64,000 bases of DNA, taken from positions 28,082 to 92,081 of the forward strand of contig JAHEDW010000002.1 of assembly GCA_024641025.1 (NCBI GenBank), read 5' to 3'. Below, in pieces: positions 1 through 9,458 of the stretch (position 1 is its first letter; the number at the start of each line of letters is the position of its first letter). The notes under the pieces were generated by a model. It was not told where the DNA came from, ran no database searches, and was given only the letters and a program-made list of their open reading frames with translations. The DNA is from Gallionella sp. (GTDB lineage Bacteria; Pseudomonadota; Gammaproteobacteria; Burkholderiales; Gallionellaceae). The position numbers and the translations under genes were made by a program.

Positions 1-524
1 TTGCCATCAATCTTGACGATGATGACAGGTTGATCGGAGTTGCGCTTACAGATGGAGAGCATGATGTGATGCTGTTCTCGAATGCTGGCAAGGCTGTCCG
101 TTTTGACGAGAACGATGTTCGTCCGACAGGTCGTGCTTCTCGCGGTGTACGTGGCATGAAACTCGGCGCGAAGCAGCAGGTAATCTCGCTGCTGGTGGCA
201 GAAAACGAACAGCAGAGTGTCCTGACTGCTACCGAAAATGGTTATGGGAAGCGCACGCCGATCACCGAATACACCCGTCACGGACGTGGCACGCAAGGCA
301 TGATCGCGATCCAGACTTCGGCGCGAAATGGAAAGGTGGTTGCAGCGACACTGGTGAACGTTGAAGACGAAATCATGTTGATTGGAACTGGTGGTGTGCT
401 GATCCGTACTCGTGTGAAGGAGATCCGCGAGATGGGCCGTGCTACTCAGGGTGTGACATTGATGAATGTCGAAAAGGGCGAGAAGTTGGCAGGTTTGAGC
501 CGTATCGCCGAGCAGGAGGATTAA
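1..524 (+). CDS. gyrA: DNA gyrase subunit A, C-terminal part (5' end outside window)
   Basis: C-terminal part of the DNA-cleaving and DNA-wrapping subunit of gyrase, the topoisomerase that introduces negative supercoils. The frame is open from the first complete codon at base 3 and stops with TAA at 522-524, leaving 174 residues of the C-terminal beta-pinwheel. Blade-type repeats of the family are visible ([39 protein letters not shown]). The catalytic tyrosine and GyrA box would lie upstream. The next gene is serC, the usual betaproteobacterial neighbour, which favours gyrA over the paralogue parC. Confidence 0.95.
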   Translation, partial: AINLDDDDRLIGVALTDGEHDVMLFSNAGKAVRFDENDVRPTGRASRGVRGMKLGAKQQVISLLVAENEQQSVLTATENGYGKRTPITEYTRHGRGTQGMIAIQTSARNGKVVAATLVNVEDEIMLIGTGGVLIRTRVKEIREMGRATQGVTLMNVEKGEKLAGLSRIAEQED

Positions 525-627
525 GCAGCAACTAGAATCTGATTCAGGGATGAATCCAAAGCAGGGGAATACCCAACTGATCCATCCTGTTCTTGAGACC
601 AATTTTGAAAACCCGGAGCAATTTAGC

Positions 628-1710
628 ATGACGATTTACAACTTCAGCGCGGGTCCGGCAGTTCTGCCAAAACCAGTGTTACAGCAGGCGCAGTCGGAGA
701 TGATTGACTGGCATGGTAGCGGCATGTCGGTGATGGAAATGTCGCATCGTGGCAAGGAGTACATGAGCATACAGGCTCGAGCAGAGGCCGATCTGCGCGA
801 ACTGATGGGCATACCTGTCAACTACAAAGTGCTTTTCCTGCAGGGAGGCGCTAGCCAGCAGTTTTCTATGATCCCCTTGAACCTGCTGCGCGGCAAGCTC
901 TCGGCAGATTATGTGAACACCGGCGAATGGTCCAAGAAAGCGATCAGTGAGGCGAAGAAATTCAGTTTTGTGAATGTCGTGGCGAGCAACACTGACAGGA
1001 ACTGCAGTTATGTGCCTGCATACAATGAATGGAAACTGGACAAGGATGCGGCCTATCTCCATTACACACCGAATGAGACCATTGGTGGGGTCGAATTTAA
1101 TTGGATACCTGATACCGGAAACGTTCCGCTGGTAGCAGATATGTCATCGAATATTCTTTCACGTCCAGTGGAGGTGTCAAAGTTCGGGCTGATCTACGCA
1201 GGTGCGCAGAAGAACATTGGCCCGGCTGGGTTGACCATCGTCATCGTGCGTGATGATCTGGTTGGCTATGCACCATCAGGCTTGCCGACCATGTTGGACT
1301 ACAAGACCCATTCTGACAACGAATCGATGTACAACACGCCACCGACCTATGGCATCTACATGGCCGGTCTGGTGTTCCAGTGGCTGAAGAATAATGGAGG
1401 TATCTCTGCGATGGAGCAAACCAATATCTCCAAGTCCAAACTGTTATACGGGGCGATAGACGAAAGCAATGGTTTCTATGTGTGTCCAGTAAACAAAGCG
1501 GACCGTTCACGCATGAACGTTCCATTCACACTCGAGGATGCGAACCTGGACGGCGAATTTCTTAAACAGGCAGATGCGCGTGGCTTGCTTCAACTTAAAG
1601 GACACAGATCAGTAGGAGGGATGCGTGCTTCGATATATAACGCGATGCCATTGGCAGGGGTGCAGGCTCTGGTCGACTTCATGAATGAATTTGCAGCGAG
1701 CCATGGATAG
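628..1710 (+). CDS. serC: Phosphoserine aminotransferase
   Basis: PLP-dependent enzyme converting 3-phosphohydroxypyruvate and glutamate to phosphoserine and 2-oxoglutarate; the family also acts on the analogous vitamin B6 intermediate. The 360-residue product matches the family length (about 362). It begins [14 protein letters not shown], the family N-terminus, and has the PLP lysine in [10 protein letters not shown] (about Lys195). I chose ATG 628, with GGAG at 615-618, over an in-frame ATG at 550 because family homology starts there. The end overlaps the next gene by 8 bases, so the two are probably translationally coupled. Confidence 0.95.
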   Translation: MTIYNFSAGPAVLPKPVLQQAQSEMIDWHGSGMSVMEMSHRGKEYMSIQARAEADLRELMGIPVNYKVLFLQGGASQQFSMIPLNLLRGKLSADYVNTGEWSKKAISEAKKFSFVNVVASNTDRNCSYVPAYNEWKLDKDAAYLHYTPNETIGGVEFNWIPDTGNVPLVADMSSNILSRPVEVSKFGLIYAGAQKNIGPAGLTIVIVRDDLVGYAPSGLPTMLDYKTHSDNESMYNTPPTYGIYMAGLVFQWLKNNGGISAMEQTNISKSKLLYGAIDESNGFYVCPVNKADRSRMNVPFTLEDANLDGEFLKQADARGLLQLKGHRSVGGMRASIYNAMPLAGVQALVDFMNEFAASHG

Positions 1711-2893
1711 TACATTTCAGATTTTGACACTTAACAAGATTTCCGCAATGGGGCTGAAGCGTCTGCCCGCAACCCATTATGTCGTCGGTTCCGAGATTTC
1801 TGAGCCGGATGCGATTCTTGTTCGTTCACATAATATGCATGATATGCATATACCTGCCAGCGTAAAGGCGATTGCACGGGCAGGTGCGGGTACCAATAAT
1901 GTGCCAGTGAAAAAGATGAGTGAACGAGGCGTCCCTGTATTCAATGCAGCCGGGGCAAATGCCAATGCGGTGAAGGAACTGGTGCTGGCAGGCATGTTAC
2001 TAGCCGCGCGTAACATCGTTCCTGCCTTGCACTTTACCTCAAGCCTGCAGGGAGACGACGCAACGCTGCATAAACTTGTAGAGGATGGCAAGAAACATTA
2101 TGCGGGTATTGAATTGCGTGGCCGTACGCTTGGTGTTGTCGGTCTCGGAGCGATTGGTCGGTTGGTGGCTGATACAGCTCTAAGCTTGGGTATGCATGTG
2201 TACGGCTTTGATCCGGAGCTTACGGTGGATGCGGCATGGAGTTTGTCGTCACAGGTAAAAAAGGCACACACTGTCGAGGAATTGCTCAGGCACAGCGACT
2301 TCGTTACGCTTCATGTTCCTTTGCTGGATGCGACTCGTGGTTTGATAAATGCTCAACGTGTGCAGGCTATGAAAACCAACAGCGTATTGCTTAATTTCGC
2401 TCGCGATGAAATCGTTGAAAGTAATGCAGTGCTGGAAGGCTTGCACAGCAAGCATCTGCGTTGCTATGTGTGTGACTTTCCAGCAAAGCAATTGCAGGGG
2501 GAGCCCAAAGTTGTTGCATTACCTCACCTCGGCGCATCTACCGAAGAAGCTGAGGAGAACTGCGCGGTAATGGTAGTGGAGCAAGTGCGCGATTATCTTG
2601 AGCATGGCAACCTGACCAATACGGTAAATTTCCCTACCTTGGTGATGCCACGTGAATCTGAGTTCCGCGTGGCAATCGCTAACAGCAATGTTCCGAACAT
2701 GTTGGGACAAATATCCACAACGCTAGCGAAGTCCGGCATTAATATCCATAACATGATGAATAAATCCCGTGGTGAAATGGCTTATACGCTTGTGGATACA
2801 GATTCCAATTTGACTGAAGCCTTGATAGCTGAGATCGCTGCCATACCAGGTGTGCTGATGGTGCGCGATCTGCCTTTGTCGAAGTCGGCATGA
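1703..2893 (+). CDS. serA: D-3-phosphoglycerate dehydrogenase, short ACT-domain type
   Basis: NAD-dependent 2-hydroxyacid dehydrogenase of 396 residues, most likely the first enzyme of serine synthesis, supplying the substrate of the overlapping serC. A Rossmann motif [11 protein letters not shown] lies near residue 150. The catalytic Arg/Glu/His region is seen as [10 protein letters not shown] and [17 protein letters not shown]-terminal ACT domain ([20 protein letters not shown]) suggests feedback control by serine, which is inferred. ATG 1703 lies inside the last codons of serC. The ASB domain of the long SerA form is missing. Substrate is assigned from family and context. Confidence 0.87.
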   Translation: MDSTFQILTLNKISAMGLKRLPATHYVVGSEISEPDAILVRSHNMHDMHIPASVKAIARAGAGTNNVPVKKMSERGVPVFNAAGANANAVKELVLAGMLLAARNIVPALHFTSSLQGDDATLHKLVEDGKKHYAGIELRGRTLGVVGLGAIGRLVADTALSLGMHVYGFDPELTVDAAWSLSSQVKKAHTVEELLRHSDFVTLHVPLLDATRGLINAQRVQAMKTNSVLLNFARDEIVESNAVLEGLHSKHLRCYVCDFPAKQLQGEPKVVALPHLGASTEEAEENCAVMVVEQVRDYLEHGNLTNTVNFPTLVMPRESEFRVAIANSNVPNMLGQISTTLAKSGINIHNMMNKSRGEMAYTLVDTDSNLTEALIAEIAAIPGVLMVRDLPLSKSA

Positions 2894-2943
2894 GGATGGT
2901 ATAACTGAATGACGATGAGCGATACAACCCGATATTAAGTGCC

Positions 2944-4008
2944 ATGAGCGAAAAACTGAATAAGTTGCGCACACAGATAGACCATCTAGATGATGAGTTG
3001 CTGAAGCTGCTCAATCAACGCGCCGGACTCGCGCAACAGATCGGGCATCTCAAGGATGATGGAAAGATTATGCGCCCTGAGCGCGAGGCTCAGGTCCTCA
3101 TGCGTTTGCAAAAAAGTAACGGTGGTCCTCTGAGTAACACCGCTGTTTCCCAGTTGTTCACAGAGGTAATGTCACAGTGCCGAGCGCTGGAAGCACCGTT
3201 GACTGTTTCTTATCTTGGCCCTGAAGGAACGTTTAGCGAGTTGGCGGCCCTGAAGCGTTTCGGCAATGCGGTGCATGGGTATCCCTGCGCGAGCATCGAC
3301 GATGTGTTTCGTGCGGTAGAAAGTGGTGCTTCACATTACGGAATGGTCCCGGTGGAAAATTCCAGTGAGGGTGCGATAGGCCGAACCTTGGACCTGCTGC
3401 AGCAAAGCACCTTGCAGGTATGTGGCGAGGTGCTATTGCCGATCCATCAATGCCTGATGGCAAAGAATTGCGATTTTGGAGCCATCAAGACTGTATATTC
3501 CCACCCACAATCACTGGGCCAATGTCAGGGTTGGTTGAACACCAATCTTCCTCATGCAGCGCGCATTCCTGTCGCAAGTAATGCCGAGGCTGCAAGGATG
3601 GCGTCTGAAAGCATGCATAGTGCTGCGATTGCCGGAAGCAATGCAGCGGTTCTTTTTGGGCTTGGCTTGTGTGTGGAAAACATTGAGGATGAAACCAACA
3701 ATACCACGCGATTCTTGTTGCTGGGCTACCAGCATGTCGCGCCCTCTGGCAACGACAAGACTTCATTGGTCATGTCAGCCACGAATCGCCCGGGTGCCGT
3801 GCATGATCTGCTGGTTCCACTGGCAAGACATGGAGTCAGCATGACCAGGTTAGAATCGCGGCCGGCACGTTCTGGTATGTGGGAGTATGTGTTCTACGTT
3901 GATATTGAAGGTCACCAAGAAGACGACAAGGTATCTGCGGCACTGGCGGAGCTCAAGAAGGTTGCATCTTTTGTCAAAGTGCTAGGTTCATATCCCGCTG
4001 CAATCTAG
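2944..4008 (+). CDS. pheA: Bifunctional chorismate mutase / prephenate dehydratase
   Basis: P-protein of phenylalanine synthesis, converting chorismate to prephenate and then phenylpyruvate. The 354 residues contain an AroQ-type chorismate mutase helical domain (about 1-85, beginning LNKLRTQIDHLDDELLKLLN), a prephenate dehydratase domain with the catalytic TRF motif (NNTTRFLLLG, near residue 258), and a C-terminal ACT domain (about 275-350, with the Phe-site-like ESRP). Fifty bases separate it from the serA-type gene, and all genes from gyrA point the same way. Confidence 0.95.
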   Translation: MSEKLNKLRTQIDHLDDELLKLLNQRAGLAQQIGHLKDDGKIMRPEREAQVLMRLQKSNGGPLSNTAVSQLFTEVMSQCRALEAPLTVSYLGPEGTFSELAALKRFGNAVHGYPCASIDDVFRAVESGASHYGMVPVENSSEGAIGRTLDLLQQSTLQVCGEVLLPIHQCLMAKNCDFGAIKTVYSHPQSLGQCQGWLNTNLPHAARIPVASNAEAARMASESMHSAAIAGSNAAVLFGLGLCVENIEDETNNTTRFLLLGYQHVAPSGNDKTSLVMSATNRPGAVHDLLVPLARHGVSMTRLESRPARSGMWEYVFYVDIEGHQEDDKVSAALAELKKVASFVKVLGSYPAAI

Positions 4009-4072
4009 TCGATGATTCCTGTATGTTTAGACAGGAGTGTATGCGAATAAAGTGATCGTTCAAATCCAAGGC

Positions 4073-4089
4073 GCTGAAATTATTTCAGC
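4073..4089. repeat. Perfect 17-bp inverted repeat between pheA and hisC
   Basis: GCTGAAAT-T-ATTTCAGC is perfectly self-complementary around one central base. It lies 65 bases after pheA and 136 bases before hisC. Because the spacer is one base, it reads better as a dimeric-protein binding site than as an RNA hairpin. No regulator can be assigned. Confidence 0.4.
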
Positions 4090-4144
4090 CATGCGGCTTC
4101 GATCGAATTGTAAGCAATATATTTTATGCAGCTCAACATTAAGC

Positions 4145-4168
4145 CGACAAACTTGTCGCCGGTTTTTT
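4145..4168 (+). terminator. Possible intrinsic terminator after pheA
   Basis: A short CGACAA/TTGTCG stem is followed by CCGG and a run of six T (4163-4168). It lies about 140 bases after pheA and may end the gyrA-proximal transcript before hisC. The stem is short, so this is tentative. Confidence 0.4.
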
Positions 4169-4224
4169 GCGACATTTTGGGAGGCTGTTAGTTAAATCAT
4201 AATGGATGAAAGCTGGAAAATTTA

Positions 4225-5325
4225 ATGAATTATTCTGAATTGGCTCCGGCTTATATCCGCGCCATAGCTCCCTATCAACCCGGCAAGCCTATTTCCGAAT
4301 TGGAACGCGAACTGGGAATATCAGATATCGTGAAATTGGCTTCGAACGAGAATCCTTTGGGTGCGAGCACCCAGGCAATCACCGCCGCGCACGCCGCCCT
4401 GGAGGATATCGGTTTGTATCCTGACGGTAACGGATTTGCATTGAAAGATGCATTGGCCAAACGATACAACGTTACGCATGAGCAGATTGTACTTGGTAAT
4501 GGCTCAAACGATTTGTTAGAACTGTCGGCGCGCGCCTTTCTTTCGATTGGCGAGAAGGCGGTTTATTCCGCCCATGCTTTCGCAGTTTACGCACTGGCGA
4601 CCCAAGCGGTCGGCGCAACGGGCATCACTGTCGCAGCAAGGGAATACGGTCATGATCTCGATGCGATGCTCGGTACCGCTGTAGCACAACGGGTAAAGAT
4701 GATTTTCATCGCAAATCCGAACAATCCGACGGGTACATTTTTGCCGGGTGATGCCTTGCAGCGGTTCTTGCGCGAACTGCCTGGGAATATCCTGGTGGTT
4801 CTTGATGAAGCTTATAACGAGTACCTGCCACAGAGTTGCCGATATGACAGCGTGAAATGGCTGGGGGAATTCCCGAATCTTATCATTTCGCGAACTTTTT
4901 CCAAGGCTTACGGTCTGGCTTCACTACGAGTGGGCTATGCTTTAGGCAACCCGCAAGTAATCGACATGCTTAACCGCGTTCGTCAACCGTTCAATGTCAA
5001 CAGCGTGGCGCAAGCGGCGGCTGTGGCTGCGTTGCTGGATACGGAATTTGTAGAACAAACCTTTGAGCTGAATCTGCGCGGAATGAATCAGGTCTCAAGC
5101 GGACTGACTGCTCTCGGGTTGGAGTACATACCTTCATTCGGGAATTTCATCAGCTTTAAGGTGGCTAATGCAACAAGCGTCTACAGCAGCCTGCTGCAAT
5201 CCGGTGTCATCGTGCGCCCTATCGCCAATTACGATATGCCTGACTGGTTGCGCGTTACCATCGGCCTGGATAATCAGAACAAAAAATTTCTGTCTGCGTT
5301 GAAGCAGACTCTTGGAGTGCAATAG
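4225..5325 (+). CDS. hisC: Histidinol-phosphate / aromatic aminotransferase HisC
   Basis: PLP-dependent class I/II aminotransferase of 366 residues. HisC makes histidinol phosphate from imidazole-acetol phosphate; copies between pheA and tyrA often also transaminate aromatic oxo acids, and that is the likely role here. Visible features are the N-terminal KLASNENPLG, the PNNPTGTF segment, VLDEAYNEYLP, and the PLP lysine in SRTFSKAYGLASLRVGYA. Its stop codon directly abuts the next ATG, so it is co-translated with the DAHP synthase gene. Confidence 0.92.
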   Translation: MNYSELAPAYIRAIAPYQPGKPISELERELGISDIVKLASNENPLGASTQAITAAHAALEDIGLYPDGNGFALKDALAKRYNVTHEQIVLGNGSNDLLELSARAFLSIGEKAVYSAHAFAVYALATQAVGATGITVAAREYGHDLDAMLGTAVAQRVKMIFIANPNNPTGTFLPGDALQRFLRELPGNILVVLDEAYNEYLPQSCRYDSVKWLGEFPNLIISRTFSKAYGLASLRVGYALGNPQVIDMLNRVRQPFNVNSVAQAAAVAALLDTEFVEQTFELNLRGMNQVSSGLTALGLEYIPSFGNFISFKVANATSVYSSLLQSGVIVRPIANYDMPDWLRVTIGLDNQNKKFLSALKQTLGVQ

Positions 5326-6342
5326 ATGATCATCGTAATGAACAAGGGTGTCACTGACGAGCAGATTGGTGCAGTGGTCAAAAGACTTGAGGCGGCCGGA
5401 TTACAGGCAAATATTTCCCGTGGCATTGAGCGTACTGTGATTGGCGCCATTGGGGACGAGCGACCGCTGACCGAGGAGATGTTCACGCCTCTGCCGGGCG
5501 TAGAGTCGGCGATGCACATCGCCAAGCAATACAAGATTGTCTCGCGCGAATCACACAAAAATAATACGGTCATTGATGTTTCGGGTATACCCCTTGGTGG
5601 AAATCAGATACAGGTAATTGCAGGTCCCTGTTCCGTAGAAACGCAGGCGCAGATGGATCTTTCAGCACAATATGTGCATGAGGCTGGTTGCCGATTGATG
5701 AGGGGTGGCGCTTTCAAGCCGCGCACTAGTCCTTATACATTCCAGGGAAAAGGCAAGGATGGTCTTTCCATGTTTCGAAATGCGGCAGGCAAATACAAAT
5801 TGCCAATCGTTACTGAGTTAATGGATATCCGCATGTTGGATACCTTCATGGAATTTGATGTGGATATAATCCAGATCGGAACTCGCAACATGCAGAATTT
5901 TGACCTGCTCAAGGAAGTCGGTCGAATAAACAAGCCTGTGATTCTGAAGCGTGGCATGTCTGCGACCATTAACGAATGGCTCATGGCGGCGGAATACATT
6001 GCGGCTGGGGGTAACCATAACATCATCTTCTGTGAACGCGGAATCCGTACATTCGAGACCTATTACCGAAACGTGCTTGATGTTACCGCGATACCGGTAC
6101 TGAAAAAGGAGACACACTTGCCAGTGATCGTCGATCCATCACATGCCGGAGGAAAGGCTTGGATGGTGGCTTCATTGTCTAATGCTGCGGTTGCAGCTGG
6201 TGCAGATGGACTACTGGTCGAAATGCATCCGAATCCATGCGAAGCCTGGTGTGATGCTGATCAAGCATTGACTCCCCAGGAGCTGAAAGATCTTATGCAC
6301 ACATTGGGTGGTATCGCCAAAGCGGTGGGAAGAACACTTTGA
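5326..6342 (+). CDS. aroF: 3-deoxy-7-phosphoheptulonate (DAHP) synthase, type I beta with N-terminal regulatory domain
   Basis: Catalyses the first step of the shikimate pathway, joining phosphoenolpyruvate and erythrose 4-phosphate. The 338 residues carry a ferredoxin-like N-terminal domain (about 1-75, MIIVMNKGVTDEQIG), typical of Thermotoga/Bacillus-type enzymes, then the KDO8PS/DAHPS barrel with AGPCSVET, RGGAFKPRTSPYTFQG, IQIGTRNMQN and DPSHAGG. It starts at the base after the hisC stop; a second ATG four codons later is possible. The N-terminal domain suggests allosteric control, but the effector is not evident. Symbol follows betaproteobacterial usage. Confidence 0.92.
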   Translation: MIIVMNKGVTDEQIGAVVKRLEAAGLQANISRGIERTVIGAIGDERPLTEEMFTPLPGVESAMHIAKQYKIVSRESHKNNTVIDVSGIPLGGNQIQVIAGPCSVETQAQMDLSAQYVHEAGCRLMRGGAFKPRTSPYTFQGKGKDGLSMFRNAAGKYKLPIVTELMDIRMLDTFMEFDVDIIQIGTRNMQNFDLLKEVGRINKPVILKRGMSATINEWLMAAEYIAAGGNHNIIFCERGIRTFETYYRNVLDVTAIPVLKKETHLPVIVDPSHAGGKAWMVASLSNAAVAAGADGLLVEMHPNPCEAWCDADQALTPQELKDLMHTLGGIAKAVGRTL

Positions 6343-6382
6343 ATCCCTTTCTCAGTGATTAAGGGAAAGGGTGAGGAAAGTC

Positions 6383-7258
6383 ATGAAACAGTCAAAATTC
6401 AAGAAGATTGTAATTTTTGGTGTTGGACTTATCGGTGGGTCGTTTTCATTGGCCTTGCGAAAAGCACGTGAGGTGGATTCGGTAGTAGGCTTTGGGCGCA
6501 GTGAACAATCGTTGGCGAATTCAATGCACCTCGGCGTTATTGATCGCATCGGTACCGATGTCGCTGCAGAGCTACACGATGCCGATCTGGTGTTGCTGGC
6601 AACTCCAGTTGGGCAGATGGCGGAACTGATGTCGCGCATTGGGCCGCACCTTGGCACGAGAACGCTGGTTACCGATTGTGGTAGCACTAAGAGTGATGTT
6701 GTGCGAGAGGCTTACGCACAATTAGGCGATAAGGTGGCGCAATTCGTGCCTGCACATCCGATAGCGGGTGCCGAACAAAGTGGTCCATCAGCAGCCCGCG
6801 CCGACTTGTTCCAGTGGAAGAAGGTGGTGCTGACGCCGCTGCCTGAAAACAGTGCCGAGACGGTGGCGCGAGTGCGCCATGCATGGGAATTATGCGGCGC
6901 CATGGTGAGTGAGCTTACACCATCTCAACACGATGAAATATTTGCCGCAGTAAGTCATCTTCCGCATTTGCTATCCTTTGCGCTGGTGCACGACCTTGCG
7001 CAGCGCGAACATCGCGATATTCTGCTATCGTTTGCAGCAAGTGGATTCCGCGACTTTACGCGTATCGCGGCAAGTTCGCCTGAAATGTGGCGAGATATTT
7101 GTTTGTCCAATCGTGAAGCATTGCATAAGGAATTACAGCTCTATATCGCCGAGCTGACCAATATGAGCTCCGCGCTTGAGTCTGGTGATGCTGCGAAACT
7201 TGAACAGACATTTCGTGCAGCACAACAGTTACGCGCCGGCTGGAAAATGCAACAATGA
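6383..7258 (+). CDS. tyrA: Prephenate dehydrogenase
   Basis: NAD(P)-dependent oxidative decarboxylase making 4-hydroxyphenylpyruvate, or arogenate to tyrosine in arogenate-specific forms. The 291 residues begin with a Rossmann motif (VIFGVGLIGGSFSLALR) and carry the family motif PAHPIAGAEQSG; the C-terminus is helical. ATG 6383 is preceded by GAGGAAAG at 6373-6380; a GTG at 6371 in the same frame lies within that ribosome site and is less likely. There is no chorismate mutase or ACT domain. The stop overlaps the arnT start as ATGA. Confidence 0.92.
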   Translation: MKQSKFKKIVIFGVGLIGGSFSLALRKAREVDSVVGFGRSEQSLANSMHLGVIDRIGTDVAAELHDADLVLLATPVGQMAELMSRIGPHLGTRTLVTDCGSTKSDVVREAYAQLGDKVAQFVPAHPIAGAEQSGPSAARADLFQWKKVVLTPLPENSAETVARVRHAWELCGAMVSELTPSQHDEIFAAVSHLPHLLSFALVHDLAQREHRDILLSFAASGFRDFTRIAASSPEMWRDICLSNREALHKELQLYIAELTNMSSALESGDAAKLEQTFRAAQQLRAGWKMQQ

Positions 7259-8907
7259 CAGATAAACCGGAATTTTCAAGCAAGCTGATTTGGTTGCTAA
7301 TCTTTGCAGTCGCACTGATTTGGTTTTCCAATCTTGAATACCGAACTCTGATCAAACCGGATGAAGGTCGATACGCTGAAATTCCCCGTGAAATGGTTGC
7401 AAGCGGTGATTGGACGACACCTCGCCTAAACGATCTCAAATATTTTGAAAAGCCGCCGCTGCAATACTGGGCAACTGCAGTTGCTTATACTGTATTTGGC
7501 GAATATCAGTGGACCTCACGTCTTTGGTCAGGATTGACCGGTTTTGCTGGAATATTTCTTGTGTGGTTTGCTGGTGCCCGGCTGTTCGGGCGTCAAGCAG
7601 GGGGATATGCAGCGCTGATATTGGGAAGTAGCCTGTTATATGTTCTGATAGGGCACATCAACACTCTGGATATGGGTGTGACGTTCTTTATTACTCTGAG
7701 CATAGTCAGCCTGTTGGTCGGGCAAACAAGAATTTCCAAGAGGGAGCAGCGTAACTGGATGCTGCTCGCGTGGGCGGCCATGGCGCTGGCTGTATTGAGC
7801 AAGGGATTGATGGGCATCGTTCTGCCAGGAGCAGCTCTGTTCATCTATTGTGTTGCAGAGCGTGATTTCAGCGTTTTGAAGCGTATGCACTGGTTATCAG
7901 GATTGTCAGTTTTCTTGCTTATCGCTGCGCCATGGTTCTATCTGGTAATGAAGGCTAATCCCGAATTCTTCGAAAGATTTTTTATTTACGAGCACTATAC
8001 TCGTTTCACTACCAAGGAACTTGGTCGCTATCAACCTTGGTATTACTTTATTCCGATTCTGCTGATGGGTGCTCTGCCGTGGACGTTGCTGATGTTTGAT
8101 AGTCTCTCTAGGGCTTGGCGCCGTGGCAGGCAGCCTGGAAGATTGTTCAATGCCGAGCGCTTCCTTTTGATCTGGGCCATTTTCATCTACCTGTTCTTCA
8201 CCGTTTCAGGTTCCAAGTTGCCATCCTACCTTTTGCCGATGTTTCCGGCTTTAGCTCTTTTGATGGGCAACCGTATCGCAGTGATGTCCGAGCGTACTCT
8301 ATTCTGGCAAATAGCTCCTGTCGTACTAGTAGCAATTGTATGGTTGGTGTTGGCAGCAAATGCCGGAAAATTTGCCGATACCCCACAACAAGCTGAACTT
8401 TATCCTCGATTCGGTGCATGGATGATGGTTGCGGGTATGGTTTTGCTGTCGGGGTTGCTGTTAGGGATGGCTATGCTGTGGCGCTCAAAAAAATGGATAG
8501 CTGTCGTAGTATTGTCATTGACTGGGCTGCTTACTGGGCAGATCGGCCTCACTGGCCACAACGAAGCGGCGCGCGACAGATCTGCCAAGCACATTGCCGA
8601 GGCGATACGAGACAAAATAAAACCTGAAGTGCCTTTTTATTCGGTGCAGACCTATGAATGGACACTGGCGTTCTATCTGCCAAGCATATTTACCCTGGTG
8701 GAATACCAGGACGAGATGAGTTTTGGTATCCAGCAGGAACCGCAGCGATGGATACCCAGTATTTCTGAATTCGCTAAAGTTTGGGAGACACAGTCTGAAG
8801 CATTCGCTATCATGCCGGCATACACGTATCCGATACTGCAACAAAAGGGTTTGTCGATGAAAACCATTTTTGAAGATTCGCAATTTGTCGTGGTGAGCAG
8901 GCAATGA
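7255..8907 (+). CDS. arnT: Lipid A aminoarabinose transferase ArnT (PMT-family glycosyltransferase)
   Basis: Integral inner-membrane transferase that moves 4-amino-4-deoxy-L-arabinose from undecaprenyl phosphate to lipid A on the periplasmic face. This reduces surface charge and binding of cationic peptides such as polymyxin. The 550 residues match ArnT length. An N-terminal membrane segment leads to the conserved acidic pair in IKPDEGRYAEIPREM (Asp36-Glu37), followed by about ten further hydrophobic segments and a soluble C-terminal domain. It overlaps the tyrA stop (ATGA at 7255), so it seems to be read from the aromatic operon. The other arn genes follow, which supports the substrate. Confidence 0.9.
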   Translation: MTDKPEFSSKLIWLLIFAVALIWFSNLEYRTLIKPDEGRYAEIPREMVASGDWTTPRLNDLKYFEKPPLQYWATAVAYTVFGEYQWTSRLWSGLTGFAGIFLVWFAGARLFGRQAGGYAALILGSSLLYVLIGHINTLDMGVTFFITLSIVSLLVGQTRISKREQRNWMLLAWAAMALAVLSKGLMGIVLPGAALFIYCVAERDFSVLKRMHWLSGLSVFLLIAAPWFYLVMKANPEFFERFFIYEHYTRFTTKELGRYQPWYYFIPILLMGALPWTLLMFDSLSRAWRRGRQPGRLFNAERFLLIWAIFIYLFFTVSGSKLPSYLLPMFPALALLMGNRIAVMSERTLFWQIAPVVLVAIVWLVLAANAGKFADTPQQAELYPRFGAWMMVAGMVLLSGLLLGMAMLWRSKKWIAVVVLSLTGLLTGQIGLTGHNEAARDRSAKHIAEAIRDKIKPEVPFYSVQTYEWTLAFYLPSIFTLVEYQDEMSFGIQQEPQRWIPSISEFAKVWETQSEAFAIMPAYTYPILQQKGLSMKTIFEDSQFVVVSRQ

Positions 8908-8944
8908 GACCAAGTCTATATAACAGGTTCATTTGGGGCTTTAA

Positions 8945-9316
8945 ATGAACTTGACGAGTTTCGGGTTGATCTTCGCTGGAGTGATGCTCAATGCTGCAGC
9001 ACAAATTTTGATGAAAGCAGGTACCAACGCGGTCGGTCACTTTGCATTCAGCGCTGAGAATATCCTGCCGATAGGTTGGAAGCTTGCAACCGAGTGGCAC
9101 ATCCTTGCAGCATTATCGTGCTATGTGCTGAGCGTTGTCATTTGGATACTTGCACTTTCACGTGTACCAGTCAGTATTGCTTTCCCAATGTTGTCCATGG
9201 CCTATGTTGTTAATGCTCTTGCAGCATGGTATTTGCTGGGCGAGTCTCTCAACCTGACCAAGGTTATTGGCATCGGTGTGATCATATTTGGTGTGATCAT
9301 CATTTCTCGAGCATAA
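8945..9316 (+). CDS. SMR-family Ara4N-phosphoundecaprenol flippase subunit (ArnE/ArnF-like)
   Basis: A 123-residue protein with four hydrophobic segments and the small multidrug resistance fold: GVMLNAAAQILMKAG in helix 1, LSRVPVSIAFPMLSMAY in helix 3, and a final helix of valine and isoleucine. In the Ara4N pathway ArnE and ArnF form a pair that flips the lipid-linked sugar across the inner membrane. Only one such gene is present here, between arnT and arnB, so it may act as a homodimer or pair with a distant partner. Position gives the role; ArnE and ArnF cannot be told apart by eye. Confidence 0.8.
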   Translation: MNLTSFGLIFAGVMLNAAAQILMKAGTNAVGHFAFSAENILPIGWKLATEWHILAALSCYVLSVVIWILALSRVPVSIAFPMLSMAYVVNALAAWYLLGESLNLTKVIGIGVIIFGVIIISRA

Positions 9317-9458
9317 AATTACCTTTCAATATTCGGGTTTAGGGATTGCTGAATAGAATGCTTGCCACCGTCAAGAATAACCAGACGAAATGCTTGTCCA
9401 TTAGCTGCGTTGCTTATTATGCTTCATCCTGAAATTATGAAATCCTAGAGGTTTCGAC

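Noticed and set aside
9317..9458. Sequence between the flippase gene and arnB that vaguely resembles insertion-element end DNA
   Set aside because: No inverted repeats, target duplication or transposase fragment could be found, so an element remnant is not supported.
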